A stretch of 18,390 bases of DNA from JBOGGX01 sp050744245 (GCA_050744245.1 JBOGGX010000169.1:1-18390); one strand, 5' to 3'. Positions 1 to 8,660 are shown, counted from the stretch's first letter. Notes: a model not told the origin generated them from the letters alone. Numbers and translations: made by a program.

Positions 1-235
1 CGCCATCGAGAGCCTGCATGCCCGGTTCCGGCGGGCCATCCGGGCCCGGGGTCACTTCCCCACCGAGCAGGCGGCGATGAAGTGTCTGTACCTCACGATC
101 ATGAGCCTCGACCCCACCGGCCGGGGCCGCCAGCGGTGGACCAACCGGTGGAAAGCCGGCGCTAAATGCCTTCCATATCGCCTTCGAAGGGCGTATAATG
201 GTCGGGACGACGTAGGCGAAGTAACAAATAAATAG
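1..235 (+). pseudogene. IS256-family transposase, C-terminal fragment with a late frameshift
   Basis: Translation from base 2 gives IESLHARFRRAIRARGHFP, then EQAAMKCLYL and LDPTGRGRQRWTNRWK. These are hallmark C-terminal motifs of Mutator-type (IS256) transposases. After the RWK at 146-154 the family normally continues P-A-L-N-A-F. Here that sequence (PALNAFHIAFEGRI) is in the +1 frame from 156 and stops at 213-215. The zero frame runs on to a TAG at 233-235 with unrelated residues. One extra base in the run aaag at 152-155 explains this. The upstream catalytic DDE region lies outside the window. The family call is firm. Whether the frameshift is biological or a sequencing error cannot be decided here. 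Confidence 0.8.
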
Positions 236-241
236 ACAGGA

Positions 242-267
242 CGCTTACACCGTTTTGCTGACAGTCT
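242..267. repeat. Putative right terminal inverted repeat of the IS256-family element
   Basis: The stretch reads CGCTTACACCGTTTTGCTGA followed by CAGTCTC. Its reverse complement starts GAGACTGTCA and ends GTGTAAGCG, matching the usual shape of IS256-family ends (a G-rich tip, then an A-rich stretch and GGTGTAAG). The left copy lies outside the window, so this rests on resemblance only. Confidence 0.55.
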
Positions 268-285
268 CGGCCGGATTTCCGGCCG
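268..285 (-). terminator. GC-rich hairpin just after the operon's last stop codon
   Basis: CGGCCGG (268-274) and CCGGCCG (279-285) form a perfect 7-bp stem with a 4-base loop, starting one base beyond the stop codon (287-289) of the last permease gene. No T-tract follows in the minus-strand direction, so it is not a classical intrinsic terminator. Hairpins without a U-tail are common at actinobacterial operon ends. It also abuts the tip of the IS256 end. Confidence 0.4.
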
Positions 286-286
286 G

Positions 287-1276
287 TCATGTGGCGCGGT
301 GGGCTGCGTGGATTCGCCGCTGTCTGTCGACCAGCAGCCCGAGCGCATTGGGGACGAGCACGGCGATGATTAGGACGAGGCCCTTGACCGGCGTTTGGTA
401 GAAGGACGAGATCCCCAGCAGGTTGAGCGAGTTGGCGAGTAGCCCGAGGGAAAGGGCGCCGACGACCGAGCCGAACATTGTGGCCCGTCCGCCTCCGAGC
501 ATGCTTCCTCCGAGCACGACGGCGGCGAGGGAGTCGAGCGTGAAGGAGTCGCCGATGGTGGGGCTGCCGGCGCGGATGCGGGCCACGATGAACAGCCCAG
601 CGATGGCGGCACCGAGGGCGGACAGGACATAGGGCCAGATCTGCGAGCGGGTGATTAGCACCCCCGACACACGTGCGACCTCGATGTCGCCGCCCACGGC
701 CACGATGTGAGTTCCGGTCTTGGTGCGATGCAGGACGAGTGAGGCGAGCGCGGCGAGGACGGTGATGAGGGGGAGGGCGACGGGTGCCGGTCCCCAATAG
801 CCGGCGATCTCCCCGAACCCGTCGGGCACGTGGCCTCCGGGTGTGTCGAGCACCGTGAACGCAAGCCCCTGCACGATGGAGAGACTGGCCAGGGTGACCA
901 GGAACGGGTTGAGCCCTGCTGACACTGCGATTCCGTTGACTGCCCCGATCGTGAGGGCGACGGCGAGAACCATGACGAGTGTGACCGGAACGGTGTGGGT
1001 ATCGAAGCTTGTGGCGGCGATCACGCTGGCCAGGCTCACCGTTGCGCCTACTGACAGGTCGAGGCCGCCCGAGGCGACGACGAATGTCTGCCCGGCGGCC
1101 ACCACCAGAAGCGGGGTGACCTGGGTCAGCACGTTCGAGATGTTGAAGGTGGAGAGGAAGACGTCACTCTGCGCCGAACTCCAGAGCGCCACAGCCAGAA
1201 TGAGTGCGACGGCGGGGAGAGCTGCGGGATCGAAGGGGAGTCGAACCGAGCGCGATCGTGACAGGAGCCGGTTCAT
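287..1276 (-). CDS. Sugar ABC transporter permease (RbsC/BPD_transp_2 family), second permease
   Basis: The protein has 329 aa, the normal length for an RbsC-type inner-membrane permease. It is almost entirely hydrophobic helices (about 8-10) and carries the family signatures QTFVVASGGLDLSVGATVSL (about residues 63-82) and DSLAAVVLGGSMLGGGRATM (about 247-266). It should form the membrane channel with the other permease at 3954-4949 and be driven by the ATPase encoded just upstream. The ATG overlaps the ATPase stop (ATGA, 1273-1276), indicating translational coupling. It is the last gene of the operon. The substrate is probably a monosaccharide, polyol or sugar acid, but sequence cannot define it. 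Confidence 0.92.
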   Translation of the reverse strand: MNRLLSRSRSVRLPFDPAALPAVALILAVALWSSAQSDVFLSTFNISNVLTQVTPLLVVAAGQTFVVASGGLDLSVGATVSLASVIAATSFDTHTVPVTLVMVLAVALTIGAVNGIAVSAGLNPFLVTLASLSIVQGLAFTVLDTPGGHVPDGFGEIAGYWGPAPVALPLITVLAALASLVLHRTKTGTHIVAVGGDIEVARVSGVLITRSQIWPYVLSALGAAIAGLFIVARIRAGSPTIGDSFTLDSLAAVVLGGSMLGGGRATMFGSVVGALSLGLLANSLNLLGISSFYQTPVKGLVLIIAVLVPNALGLLVDRQRRIHAAHRAT

Positions 1277-2781
1277 CGGGTACCACCCACAGCCATGGCC
1301 AGGACCTCTTCTTCTGTAGCGTTGGCCGCTGCCTCGCCCACGATCCGGCCCGCATGCATGACCAGGACTCGATCACACAGGCCGACGAGTTCCAGGATTT
1401 CGGGACTGACCACGACGGCAGTCGCGTGCTGCTCCCGGCACTGGCCTCGGATGACCCGATAGATCTCGGCTTTGGACCCGACATCGACGCCTCGGGTGGG
1501 CTGGTTGAGCAGGAGCACTCGGGACCCGGCTGCGATCCACCGGGCGAGGAGGACCTTCTGCTGGTTGCCGCCGGACAGGGTCGCCACGGGCTTTCTGATG
1601 TCACCCCGGACCCCGGCCTGTTCGGCGGCGGGGGCGGCCATGCGCGCCTCGCGGCGGGACGTGGTTGTCCCAAACCGGGCGTGGGTGCGCACCAGTGGGA
1701 GGGTGATGTTGCGCACGGTGTCGAGGTCGAGGAGCAGGCCGAGGTCCCGACGGTCGGGGGGGACGTAGCCCACGCCGTAATCGATCATGCCGGCCACGTC
1801 GGTCCATGGCCGTTGCTCGCCGTTGACGCGGAGGGTGCCTCTCACCGGGGCGCGGTCCCCCGCTAGGCAGGCCAGGAGCTCGTCTTGGCCGTGCCCCTCG
1901 AGCCCGAAGACGCCGACGATCTCGCCTGTTCCCAGGCTGAGGTCGACTCCATTGACGCGGGGCGGCTCCATGAGCCCGGCAACCGACAGCACCTCTCGGC
2001 GAGGAGTCGGCGGGGGCTTCTCCGGGAAGAACTGGCCCATCTCCCGACCCACCATGAGCCGGGTTACCTCGTCCATGGTGAGTTCCGCCGCCGATCGGGT
2101 GATGACGTGGGTTCCGTCTTTGAGCACGGTGATCTCGTCGGCGATGGCGAGCACCTCCGATAGCCGGTGGCTGATGTGGAGGATGGCCGTTCCCGCGGCG
2201 GCCAGGCGGCGGAGCACGGCGAACATGCGTTCGGCTTCCTCAGGTGACAGGGCGGCGGTGGGCTCGTCCAGGATGAGGATCCGGGATTGCCCGGCCAGGG
2301 CCTTGGCGATCTCCACCATCTGCCTTGAGGCCACCGACAGGGTTGCCACCCGGGACTGGGGGGAGATGTCGGCCCGTAGTTCGGCGAGGACGGCGGCCGC
2401 CCGGCGTTGCATGGTGTTCTTGTCGAGGAAGCCGAACCTGTTTCGGGTCTCCTGCCCGAGGAAGACGTTCTCGCTCACCGTCATCTGGGGGAGCACCGAG
2501 AGCTCCTGGTGGACCATGTGGACGCCTCGACGGGCGGCGTCGAGCGGCCCGCGGAACCGGACCAGTGCGTCATCGAGGAGGATGGTGCCGGCGTCGGGTT
2601 GGATGACGCCGGCGATGATGTTCACCAGTGTGGACTTGCCCGCCCCGTTTTCGCCCACGATGGCGTGGATCCGCCCGGGCATGACCGGCAGAGACACGGC
2701 CGAGAGCGCCCGGACGGCACCGAAGGACTTCGTCAGGCCCTCGGTTCGGAGCACGGGGCGGGTCACGTCCGGCTCGCGCAT
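1273..2781 (-). CDS. Sugar ABC transporter ATP-binding protein (RbsA/MglA-like, two nucleotide-binding domains)
   Basis: The protein has 502 aa with two fused ABC domains. Domain 1 is complete: Walker A GENGAGKST (residues 43-51), signature LSVASRQ (148-154), Walker B ILILDEPT (168-175) and switch His in HISHR (202-206). Domain 2 has a degenerate Walker A, GLEGHGQDE (293-301), as is usual in this family, and a good signature, LSGGNQQ (402-408). Its Walker B reads LLLNQPTRGVDVG (423-435), with N-Q where D-E is expected, so its second site is probably non-hydrolytic. I chose the ATG at 2781. A GTG at 2787, directly after the binding-protein stop, is an alternative start. It energises the two permeases at the cytoplasmic face of the membrane. 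Confidence 0.93.
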   Translation of the reverse strand: MREPDVTRPVLRTEGLTKSFGAVRALSAVSLPVMPGRIHAIVGENGAGKSTLVNIIAGVIQPDAGTILLDDALVRFRGPLDAARRGVHMVHQELSVLPQMTVSENVFLGQETRNRFGFLDKNTMQRRAAAVLAELRADISPQSRVATLSVASRQMVEIAKALAGQSRILILDEPTAALSPEEAERMFAVLRRLAAAGTAILHISHRLSEVLAIADEITVLKDGTHVITRSAAELTMDEVTRLMVGREMGQFFPEKPPPTPRREVLSVAGLMEPPRVNGVDLSLGTGEIVGVFGLEGHGQDELLACLAGDRAPVRGTLRVNGEQRPWTDVAGMIDYGVGYVPPDRRDLGLLLDLDTVRNITLPLVRTHARFGTTTSRREARMAAPAAEQAGVRGDIRKPVATLSGGNQQKVLLARWIAAGSRVLLLNQPTRGVDVGSKAEIYRVIRGQCREQHATAVVVSPEILELVGLCDRVLVMHAGRIVGEAAANATEEEVLAMAVGGTR

Positions 2782-2787
2782 GGCCAC

Positions 2788-3894
2788 CTACTCGAAGATC
2801 TGCTGGATCTGCTCGTCGGTGAGGTACTGCTCGACCCAGTAGTCGTCGGACAGGTCCGGTTCGATCCAGTCCCCGAGCGTGTCGTCGGTGATCGGATCGG
2901 GTTGGATCAGATACGAGCTCTCGATCGGTGCGCCTCGCAGGGCGAGGACCGCCACCTTGATCGCCTCGGCCCCCTGCCAGCTGGGGTACACGGGAGCAAC
3001 GCTGGCGAGGTCGAGTTCCTGCCAAGTTCTGAGGAACCCGTTGTTGTGCTCGCCGCTCATCGGGACGAGGTCGCGCCCCGCCTCTTCGAAGGCGTCGATG
3101 GCCCCGCGGGTCATGTCCGCCCCCGAGGACCACACGCCGTCGAGGTCGGGGTGAGCGGCGAGGAGGGTCTCGGTGGCGGCCTTGCCCTTGTCGTAGGCCC
3201 AGTCCGCGAACTCCTCACCGACAATGTTGATGCCGGGGTATTGGTCGAACACGGAGATGGCGCCGTCGTATCGGAGCTGCTCGACGCTCACGCCGGCGAT
3301 GCCGCGCAGCATGATCACGTTGCCCTCTTCGCCCATGGCGTCCACGATGCCCTGGGCTCCGACCTCACCGAAGTGGCGGTCGTCGGCCAGGACCTGGGAC
3401 GTGAACTTGTCGGTGTCGGCCTCGGTGCTGAAGATGATCACGGGGATGCCGGAGTCGTAGGCCCGTTCGATGACGGGAGCCAAGGGCTCGGGGGCCACCG
3501 GGGTGATGACTAGGGCGTCGATCCCTTGGGCGAGGAGGTCCTCGACGTCGGCCACCTGCTTGTTGGGATCGCCGCCAGCGTCGGTGACCCGGAGGTCCAC
3601 GCCAAGCTCGTCGGCGACGAGCTCGGCGGTCCGTCGGAGCTGGATCCTCCAGGTGTTCACGAGGGAGATGTCCGAGAACCCGATGCTGAGGGTTGCCGTG
3701 TCCGTTTCGAACTGGGCGGTGTCGACGGCGGTGGAGTCGGGGGCCGGGGTCATGTCCGCGGTGAGTTCGGGTAGTTGGCCCGGGGTACCCGCCGATATGC
3801 TTTCGTCGTCTCCACCGCACCCCGCCGCCAGCATGGCAACCGAGACCGCCAGGGCCAGGGTTGCCCGCCGTTTGCCTTCTGTGAGGAATCTCAT
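2788..3894 (-). CDS. Sugar ABC transporter substrate-binding lipoprotein (Peripla_BP_4 type)
   Basis: The protein has 368 aa. A lipoprotein signal peptide is clear: basic n-region, hydrophobic core, then lipobox LAAG-C with the lipidated Cys at residue 26 and a flexible acidic/Gly stretch after it. The mature part is a ribose-binding-protein-like fold, with the typical segments LAQGIDALVITPVAPEPLAP and DSGIPVIIFSTEADT and the hinge-region motif GVWSSGADMTRGAIDAFEEA. It should sit on the outside of the membrane and hand ligand to the two permeases. The ATG is preceded by a strong Shine-Dalgarno (AAGGAGAG). It lies 59 bp after the first permease and directly before the ATPase. The ligand is unknown. 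Confidence 0.92.
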   Translation of the reverse strand: MRFLTEGKRRATLALAVSVAMLAAGCGGDDESISAGTPGQLPELTADMTPAPDSTAVDTAQFETDTATLSIGFSDISLVNTWRIQLRRTAELVADELGVDLRVTDAGGDPNKQVADVEDLLAQGIDALVITPVAPEPLAPVIERAYDSGIPVIIFSTEADTDKFTSQVLADDRHFGEVGAQGIVDAMGEEGNVIMLRGIAGVSVEQLRYDGAISVFDQYPGINIVGEEFADWAYDKGKAATETLLAAHPDLDGVWSSGADMTRGAIDAFEEAGRDLVPMSGEHNNGFLRTWQELDLASVAPVYPSWQGAEAIKVAVLALRGAPIESSYLIQPDPITDDTLGDWIEPDLSDDYWVEQYLTDEQIQQIFE

Positions 3895-3953
3895 GGGTCT
3901 CTCCTTGTGTGCTGTAGTTGGGCCTTCAATCCCCAGCCGTACGAGCCAAGCCG
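3895..3953 (-). promoter_or_regulatory. Intra-operon spacer with strong ribosome binding site for the binding protein
   Basis: This is the only sizeable gap inside the eight-gene operon. It contains AAGGAGAG six bases upstream of the ATG at 3894. A strong independent ribosome binding site fits the usual need for more binding protein than permease or ATPase. I see no convincing promoter or hairpin in it. Confidence 0.5.
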
Positions 3954-4949
3954 TTACCTCCCCTGATCGCGGTGAGTTCGGAAGAGCGCGGCGGCGGCGA
4001 GGATTACGACCCCCTGGGCGATGAGGTTTCCCGCCTTTCCCACGTCGGCTCCGGTGAGCAGCGCCCCCACCAGGGTGAGCAGGAACGCTCCGGCGGCGCT
4101 TCCCACCACCCCGCCGCGGCCGCCCTCGAACGTGGTACCTCCCACGACGACCGCGGCAAGCGACCCGAGCATGAGGTCCTGGCCCGCCCCCAGGGTTCCG
4201 GTGCCGACGAAGCCGGCCAGCAGGAGGCCGCCGGTGGCGGCCAACGCGCCGCAGGCGACGTAGGACCCGAACTCCACCGTCTGTGTGCGCACGCCGGCGA
4301 GCCGGGCCGCCTCGGGGTTGACCCCCCGGGCGTAGATGTGCCGACCGATCCAGGTTCCGCGGAGAACGATGGCGAGGAGGACAGTCAGGCCCGCCCAGAT
4401 GAACACCGACAGGGGGATCCCGGTGAGCCGGGTCGAGGACAGCGCCCGGATCCCCTCGGGCACGGCCCCCGAAGGCGTCCCGCCCGTGTAGGCGAGGACG
4501 GCGCCGGTGAGGAGGAACGCCATTCCCAGTGTCATCACCAGCGCCGGGATGCGCCCGTACACGATCCCTGCGCCGTTGGCCGCACCGACCGCGACCCCGG
4601 CCCCCAGGCAGATGCCGGCGACAGCCAGGGCGTTGCCTTCACCGTCGAACAGCCCAGCGGCCAGGACATTGACGAGGGCGACGACGCCGCCCACGGAGAG
4701 GTCGAACCCGCGGCCCAGGATCAGGATCGTCTGCCCCAGGGCCAACAGGCCCAGCGGTGCGGCTCGTCGGGCGACGACGGGGAGGTGGCCGGGTTCCACC
4801 ACGCCGGGCGCGACCAGGACGCCGACAGCGATGGCCCCCATCAGCGCGATCCACACCCCACCGCCGCGCAGGACCCGCCGGGGACGGAGGTCCGCCATGA
4901 GGCGCGCCGGAGTGGTGACCTCAGTCCCGATTTCCGTCTTGGTCACCAT
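3954..4949 (-). CDS. Sugar ABC transporter permease (RbsC/BPD_transp_2 family), first permease
   Basis: The protein has 331 aa and multiple hydrophobic helices. It carries the same RbsC-type signatures as the other permease: GQTILILGRGFDLSVGGVVA near residues 70-90 and MLGSLAAVVVGGTTFEGGRG in the C-terminal third. I start it at the ATG at 4947-4949 (MVTKTEIG), seven bases upstream of the kinase stop, so the two genes overlap and are probably coupled. The open frame extends further upstream but there it only shadows the kinase. Two different permeases with one binding protein suggest a heterodimeric membrane channel. Confidence 0.92.
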   Translation of the reverse strand: MVTKTEIGTEVTTPARLMADLRPRRVLRGGGVWIALMGAIAVGVLVAPGVVEPGHLPVVARRAAPLGLLALGQTILILGRGFDLSVGGVVALVNVLAAGLFDGEGNALAVAGICLGAGVAVGAANGAGIVYGRIPALVMTLGMAFLLTGAVLAYTGGTPSGAVPEGIRALSSTRLTGIPLSVFIWAGLTVLLAIVLRGTWIGRHIYARGVNPEAARLAGVRTQTVEFGSYVACGALAATGGLLLAGFVGTGTLGAGQDLMLGSLAAVVVGGTTFEGGRGGVVGSAAGAFLLTLVGALLTGADVGKAGNLIAQGVVILAAAALFRTHRDQGR

Positions 4950-6421
4950 CGCGCCCACAGCTCCCTTGTCGCCTGGGTGGTGGCGCGGTAGCGGGCCAGC
5001 GCCTCGCTGGTGGTGTACGGAACCGGGGTGAACGTGTGCTCCCGCCCGACCGCCCGCGCCGCCTCCTCGAGCTCCGCATCGGTCTCCCAGGCGCCGGTGG
5101 CCCACGCCGCCAGGAGCGCCACGCCACGAGCCCCGAACTCCGCTCCCGCCGGTCGGTGAATCGCGGCACCGGTGGCGTCGGCGATGGTTTGGAGCAGGAG
5201 GTCGGACCGCGCCGCGCCACCGATGGCCGTGACCTCGACCACGGGGACCGGCATGTGTGCGTAGCAGTCGGCGACGGCGAAGGCCAGACCCTCGACGGTG
5301 GCTCGCGCCACGTCCTCGGGCCGCTGATCCACACGCAGCCCGGCGAGGACCCCGCGGGCCAGGGGATCGACGAACGGCGAGACCACCCCGGCCGGGGACA
5401 GGTAGGGGAGGAACACCAGTCCCCCGGCGCCCGGTGCGGCCACCTCCGCCTTTTGGATCAGCGCGCCAACGTCGCCCGCGGTGATCAGGCCGGCCGTCCA
5501 ATCCAGGGTCATGGACCCCGCCGTGTTGACCAGACTCCGGGTCCATCGCCCCAGCGGACTCGTCGCCATGATCCCTATGAGCCGGGGCTCGAAGAGGGGT
5601 GCCTCGGTGACGACGGTGGAAACCGCGCTGGTGCCGAGAATGGTGACCGCATGCCCCGGGGCCACCGCCCCCGCTCCCACGATCCCGGCAATGATGTCGG
5701 TCGCCCCGAGAGCGACGGGAAGACCGGGTGGCAGTCCGGTCGCGTCCGCCACCGCGGGAACCAGCGGCGAGGTGTGCCGGGGTGGGGCGATGTCAGGCAA
5801 CAGACGGACGAGTTCCTCCACGCCGCACAGGGCCAGCAGCGCCGGACTCCAGGCTCGGTTCCGGATGTCGCATGGGACGTAGGCGGCATCGGTCTCGTCA
5901 GTGAGGAGCTCGCCGGTCAAGCCGCACCGCAGCCAGTCCTTGCAGCACAGCACCTTGGCGGCCGCGGCGAGCCGCTCCGGCTCGTGGTCGCGGAGCCAGC
6001 CCAGCACCGGCAGGGTGTACCCCGGATAGAGCACGTTTCCGGAGATGTCGAACACCCGGGCCAAGGTGTCGTCCCGGCCCCACCGGGACACCGTGTCGGC
6101 CGCCCGGCCGTCGTTCCACAGAATGGCGGGCCCCACCGGTTGCCCCTCGCCGTCGACCAGCCAAGCCCCGCTGGCGGTGCCGCTGATTCCCAGCGCCCGG
6201 ACCCGTGCGGCGTCCACCTGTCCGACGGCGCGGCGGATGCAGCGGACCGCGATTTCGAGCACAAGGCGAGGGTCGGTCTCAAACCAGCCCGGCCTGGGGG
6301 TGGCGGTGGGCGCGTGCTCTTGGGCCAGCGCCAGCGGGGTCGCCGCGTCGGGGAGTTCGAACACCGCGGCCTTGATCGTTGTGGTCCCGACATCGACACC
6401 CAGGGCCAGGTCGGCGTTCAC
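4943..6421 (-). CDS. FGGY-family carbohydrate kinase
   Basis: The protein has 492 aa, the standard FGGY length. The N-terminal phosphate-binding motif GVDVGTTTIKAAVF is at residues 8-21. LWNDGR (101-106) and CCKDWLRCGLTGE (159-171) are typical of the first actin-like domain. The catalytic-base Asp is in GATDIIAG (D242). The C-terminal domain has the LGTSAV and IGGAARSDLLLQTIAD motifs. The closest subgroup by motif style is xylulokinase-like, but FGGY members phosphorylate many sugars, polyols and sugar acids, and the substrate cannot be called. The GTG start at 6421 overlaps the hydrolase stop by four bases (GTGA). It probably traps or activates the imported compound or its oxidised product. 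Confidence 0.9.
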   Translation of the reverse strand: MNADLALGVDVGTTTIKAAVFELPDAATPLALAQEHAPTATPRPGWFETDPRLVLEIAVRCIRRAVGQVDAARVRALGISGTASGAWLVDGEGQPVGPAILWNDGRAADTVSRWGRDDTLARVFDISGNVLYPGYTLPVLGWLRDHEPERLAAAAKVLCCKDWLRCGLTGELLTDETDAAYVPCDIRNRAWSPALLALCGVEELVRLLPDIAPPRHTSPLVPAVADATGLPPGLPVALGATDIIAGIVGAGAVAPGHAVTILGTSAVSTVVTEAPLFEPRLIGIMATSPLGRWTRSLVNTAGSMTLDWTAGLITAGDVGALIQKAEVAAPGAGGLVFLPYLSPAGVVSPFVDPLARGVLAGLRVDQRPEDVARATVEGLAFAVADCYAHMPVPVVEVTAIGGAARSDLLLQTIADATGAAIHRPAGAEFGARGVALLAAWATGAWETDAELEEAARAVGREHTFTPVPYTTSEALARYRATTQATRELWARW

Positions 6422-7383
6422 GTGGGTCCCTTCCAGGCCAGGTGACGCGCCGGGTTGCTCAGGGCGATGGCGTCGGCCACCTCGTCCCCCATCTCGCGGC
6501 GCAGCCGTGCGAGGAAGCCGGAGAACACCCAGGCCAGGCCGGGACCGCCGCCGTGGCTGCGCCACATGTCGCGGCGGGCCATGTCGCCGCCGACCAGGAG
6601 ACGGTCCAGGAAACCGGCCTCGGCGAGGTCCGAGATGAGTGCGAGCGCCAGCGAGTCGGGCCCGTGCTTGACCCGCCCCATGGTTGTGAACAGCAGGAAC
6701 GCCCCGGTGGCGGCCAGCTCGCGCAGATAGCGGGGGTCGGGGTTGCGGTCGGCGTGAACGAGCGCCACCGAGGTCGCCGGGACCCCGGCCGCGGCGAGGC
6801 GTTCGAGGACCTCCACCCCGAACGTGCCGGCCTCGAGGTGAACCTGGAGCGGGGCGCCCGTGGCCGCGTGTGCGGCCCCCGCGGCCTCGATCACCGTCTG
6901 CTGGGCGGGGGTTATCCGGAACAGGTCGATCCCGACCTTGATGATCCCGGCACGCACGTTGGTCCGCTCCACCCACGGGGCCCGATAGTCGAGAGCGTCG
7001 ATCCCCTCGGTGAGGTCGGCGACCAGGAACGGGGCGAGGCGTTCGGCGTCGGTCCCGTAGACCCAGAAGTCGTGCAGGTAGAACGCGGAGCGGTGGACGC
7101 CGGTGGCAGCGACGATGGTGACGCCGCTCCTCCGGGCTGCCTCGGCCATGCTGCGTGGCGCGCGTCCGAGACCCATGGGTGTGGCCTCGACCACGACCCG
7201 GCCTCCTGCGTCGGCCACCTCGCCGAGCTCCCGGACGCAGGCCTCCTCGTCATCGAGCCGGAGCTCGGGGAAGCGCTGCAAGGCGACGCCTCCCGTGATG
7301 AACAGGTGCTCGTGGCTGTCCACCGGCCCCCACCCACCACCGGCCGGGTCAACCGGTCCCAGGACCGAGATCACGGAGCTCAC
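6418..7383 (-). CDS. Phosphotriesterase-family amidohydrolase (Php/lactonase-like)
   Basis: The protein has 321 aa, a TIM-barrel metal hydrolase. The full binuclear metal set can be assigned: H24 and H26 (DSHEHL), carboxylated Lys K149 (AGIIKVG), H182 (QVHLEAG), H210 (LVHADRN) and D266 (VGGDMAR), so it should be active. Despite the name, most members are lactonases or hydrolyse phosphorylated sugar lactones, not organophosphates. Beside an oxidoreductase, a sugar kinase and an aldolase, opening of a sugar lactone is the likely role (inference). A Php-type enzyme beside a YhfZ-type regulator also recalls the E. coli yhf operon. The GTG start at 7383 overlaps the oxidoreductase stop (GTGA). Confidence 0.88.
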   Translation of the reverse strand: MSSVISVLGPVDPAGGGWGPVDSHEHLFITGGVALQRFPELRLDDEEACVRELGEVADAGGRVVVEATPMGLGRAPRSMAEAARRSGVTIVAATGVHRSAFYLHDFWVYGTDAERLAPFLVADLTEGIDALDYRAPWVERTNVRAGIIKVGIDLFRITPAQQTVIEAAGAAHAATGAPLQVHLEAGTFGVEVLERLAAAGVPATSVALVHADRNPDPRYLRELAATGAFLLFTTMGRVKHGPDSLALALISDLAEAGFLDRLLVGGDMARRDMWRSHGGGPGLAWVFSGFLARLRREMGDEVADAIALSNPARHLAWKGPT

Positions 7384-8660
7384 AGGATCCCCCCCGCTTG
7401 AACGATGCGGCCCCGGAGCTCGGCCACGTCGACCGCGTCAACGTCGGCCCCCGCCTTCGCGGCCAGCGCCATCGCGTGACCCGCCGCCTCGCCGGTGGCG
7501 AAGGCTTGGGCGGAGTTCCGCAGCGAGGCATGGGCGTCGTGGGTGGCCGAGATGCACCGCCCCACCACCAGCAGCCGCCCGGTGTTCGTTGGGATGAGCG
7601 AGCGGTACGGGATGCCGTACACGCCGTCGCCGCCGATGTACATCCACTCCGTCGCCGCACCCGAGGTGTGGTCCTCCACGGGGGCGGCGCACAACGCGAT
7701 GGTGTCAGCGGCCTGGCGGCCGGCGAGGATCTCCTCCACCTCGAGGACATGCCGGCCAACGATCCGCCGCGACTCCCGGATGCCGATCTGCTGGCCCAGG
7801 GCGGAGATGTAGGCGTGCTCGCAGCCCGGGAGGCGGTCCCGAAAGAAGCGCAGGTACTCAAACGCCTGCTGGCGACCCTCCATCTCGGCCCCCGCCAGGG
7901 CGCGGGGGTTGGTCGCGTCGACGCTCGGTACCCGCACCCAGTTCACCTGCACGACCCCCGGGTGCGGGGTCCGATGGACCGACCCATCGTGGCGTGGCAG
8001 CCGGTAGGCGCCCGAAGCATCTGCGTCGGCCACCATCCGGGTCCGTTCCTCGTGGGGTACCGACAACGCCCGGTCCGTGTCCACGCCGGCCATGAAGAAG
8101 ATCGTGGTCAGACTTTGGACCTTGCCCTCGGCCGCCGCCACCACCACCGGCGCCCCGGCCAGGGCGGCGACCACGGCGTCACCGGTCCCGTCGATCAGGT
8201 ACCGACAGCGGCCGTGCCACAGCCCCGAGACGCGGTGGGCCACATCCAGCATCCAGCCGCAGCGGTCCGTCCGGGCCGCCGTCACGATGACGTGGTACAG
8301 CACGTCCACGGCAGCATCGGTGACCATCCCGTCGAGGAGCACCTTGAGCCGCTCGATGTCGTAGGTGATGCCCGGCCCCGCGCCGTAGGTGTTGGGACGC
8401 AGGAACGCATGCCCCTGGTCCAACAGATCCTGCACGATCTCAAAGCCGATTCCCCCCACCACTCGGCGAGCGGGCTGGCCCGGTGTCCAGAACCCGTACG
8501 ACGTATCCACCGCAGCCGCCGTCCTGCTTCCACCAAGGAACCCGTGCCCCTCCAGCAGCACCGTGGACAGCCCACTCCGGGCCGCGGCGACGGCCGCACC
8601 GATCCCCGCCGGGCCGCCCCCGGCCACCGCCACGTCAACGTCGAACAGCGATTCGGTCAT
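7380..8660 (-). CDS. FAD-dependent oxidoreductase (FAD_oxidored family)
   Basis: The protein has 426 aa. The N-terminal Rossmann motif is VAVAGGGPAGIGAAVAAAR (residues 10-28), with the ribose-binding acidic residue at E37 in VLLEGHGFLGG. The C-terminal FAD-contact region contains RLLVVGRCISATHDAH, followed by ATGEAAG. This layout fits the PF12831-type FAD oxidoreductases that occur in many sugar and polyol clusters. It probably oxidises a hydroxyl or aldehyde of the imported substrate, supplying the lactone for the next enzyme (inference). The ATG at 8660 overlaps the regulator stop by one base (TGATG), so it is coupled to the regulator. No signal peptide is seen, so it is cytoplasmic. Confidence 0.88.
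   Translation of the reverse strand: MTESLFDVDVAVAGGGPAGIGAAVAAARSGLSTVLLEGHGFLGGSRTAAAVDTSYGFWTPGQPARRVVGGIGFEIVQDLLDQGHAFLRPNTYGAGPGITYDIERLKVLLDGMVTDAAVDVLYHVIVTAARTDRCGWMLDVAHRVSGLWHGRCRYLIDGTGDAVVAALAGAPVVVAAAEGKVQSLTTIFFMAGVDTDRALSVPHEERTRMVADADASGAYRLPRHDGSVHRTPHPGVVQVNWVRVPSVDATNPRALAGAEMEGRQQAFEYLRFFRDRLPGCEHAYISALGQQIGIRESRRIVGRHVLEVEEILAGRQAADTIALCAAPVEDHTSGAATEWMYIGGDGVYGIPYRSLIPTNTGRLLVVGRCISATHDAHASLRNSAQAFATGEAAGHAMALAAKAGADVDAVDVAELRGRIVQAGGIL

Larger units (their letters stand above)
1..267 (+). mobile_element. IS256-family insertion sequence, right end only
   Basis: The 3' end of a Mutator-type (IS256) transposase gene is followed by a terminal inverted-repeat-like sequence at about 242-267. 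On the outward-reading strand this begins GAGACTGTCAGCAAAACGG, which resembles IS256-family ends. The rest of the element lies left of the window. The element ends about 20 bp beyond the stop of the last gene of the sugar operon, so it sits just downstream of the operon and not inside it. The target duplication (usually 8-9 bp) cannot be checked without the left end. Confidence 0.75.

Noticed and set aside
4950..5546. Upstream extension of the first permease to 530 residues
   Set aside because: The extra N-terminus is low-complexity Arg/Gly sequence lying out of frame within the kinase gene. Hydrophobic permease sequence starts only after MVTKTEIG at 4949.
5036..6445. Long plus-strand open frame (469 codons) opposite the kinase
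   Set aside because: It is antisense to a well-supported FGGY kinase, Gly/Arg/Pro/Asp-rich with no motif; an artefact of high GC.
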